Source: Chloracidobacterium sp. UBA6041
GTDB lineage: Bacteria > Acidobacteriota > Blastocatellia > Pyrinomonadales > Pyrinomonadaceae
Reading direction: 5' to 3'
Length of the DNA stretch: 6,464 nt
NCBI GenBank assembly: GCA_002427845.1
Contig: DIYZ01000073.1
Span: 1 to 6,464, forward strand
A program made the position numbers and the translations under genes. Numbering within the stretch: the stretch's first letter is position 1; the number at the start of each line of letters is the position of its first letter. Below are positions 6,222-6,464 of the stretch, in pieces. The notes beneath the pieces are model-generated. The model saw nothing but the letters and a program-made list of their open reading frames with translations, did not search any database and was not told where the DNA came from.

Positions 6222-6464
6222 GGTGGGTCAGTTTGGAGTGAGTGAAATCGATCGCCATACGGAACCGAGCGCGGTAGCGCCGGATGCTGGAGTCAGCTTC
6301 TGTATGACGAGGTTCCACCCGCCGTAGTTCACGACGAGCGTAAACAAAAAGCGGGGAAGCCGGGGAGATGCCGACTCTGGGCTCGACGAATTCCCTGACT
6401 TACCCCCGCTTGTCCAATCCTAATCGAAGCGGCCTTTGACTAAACACTGGGCGGCACCGCTTAT
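6222..6464. other. Non-coding right flank
   Basis: No gene is recognised. The stretch begins with GGTGGGTCAGTTT, which resembles the short repeats at the ends of some IS21-type elements, but only one copy is present. It contains the minus-strand terminator-like hairpin at 6346-6411. It lies outside the 22-bp repeat. Confidence 0.4.
6346..6411 (-). terminator. Intrinsic terminator-like hairpin for a leftward transcript
   Basis: On the minus strand AAGCGGGG (6411-6404) pairs perfectly with CCCCGCTT (6356-6349), and five T follow at once. The loop is long, about 47 nt, which weakens the call, though it can fold internally. It would end a gene transcribed leftward from beyond the right edge of the window. 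Confidence 0.4.

Overview
This 6.46-kb window has moderate GC and looks like accessory DNA from a free-living, probably soil-type bacterium. The style of the intergenic DNA, the secreted glycosidase and the small exported protein would suit Acidobacteriota. That placement is inference, because no taxonomic marker is present.

Layout. Positions 1-1002 hold no gene I can defend, only short dispersed repeats. A small orphan gene with a strong ribosome binding site lies at 1003-1275 and is followed by a hairpin. At 1651-1751, on the minus strand, is the 3' part of a tRNA-Lys(CUU) gene with its intrinsic terminator. Only 157 bp further right, in the same orientation, is the 3' part of a tRNA-Cys(GCA) gene (1909-1960). 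Neither has its 5' half. Both carry CCA and share the same 10-bp motif exactly 6 nt beyond CCA. These are the expected scars of integrative elements that use tRNA 3' ends, and they mark an island border with the island to the right.

The island side carries a J-domain protein gene whose stop codon touches the tRNA-Cys fragment (1960-2520, minus), a small zinc-ribbon reading frame that looks frameshifted (2563-2762, plus), and a secreted two-domain glycoside hydrolase (2934-4865, minus). Next come a truncated orphan reading frame that overlaps the hydrolase start by ATGA (4862-5179, minus), a fragment of an NmrA-like NAD(P)-binding protein (5136-5372, plus), and an intact small exported protein with a NIPSNAP/ABM-like sequence pattern (5555-6004, plus). 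A 22-bp perfect direct repeat at 1835-1856 and 6200-6221 brackets this 4.3-kb cargo. A terminator-like hairpin for a leftward transcript from outside the window lies at 6346-6411.

The genes do not form one pathway. The mix of intact single genes, truncated genes and tRNA scars reads as an island built by repeated insertion and partial decay. No integrase, transposase or CRISPR array is visible. The most notable signal is the double tRNA scar together with the shared downstream motif and the 22-bp repeat.
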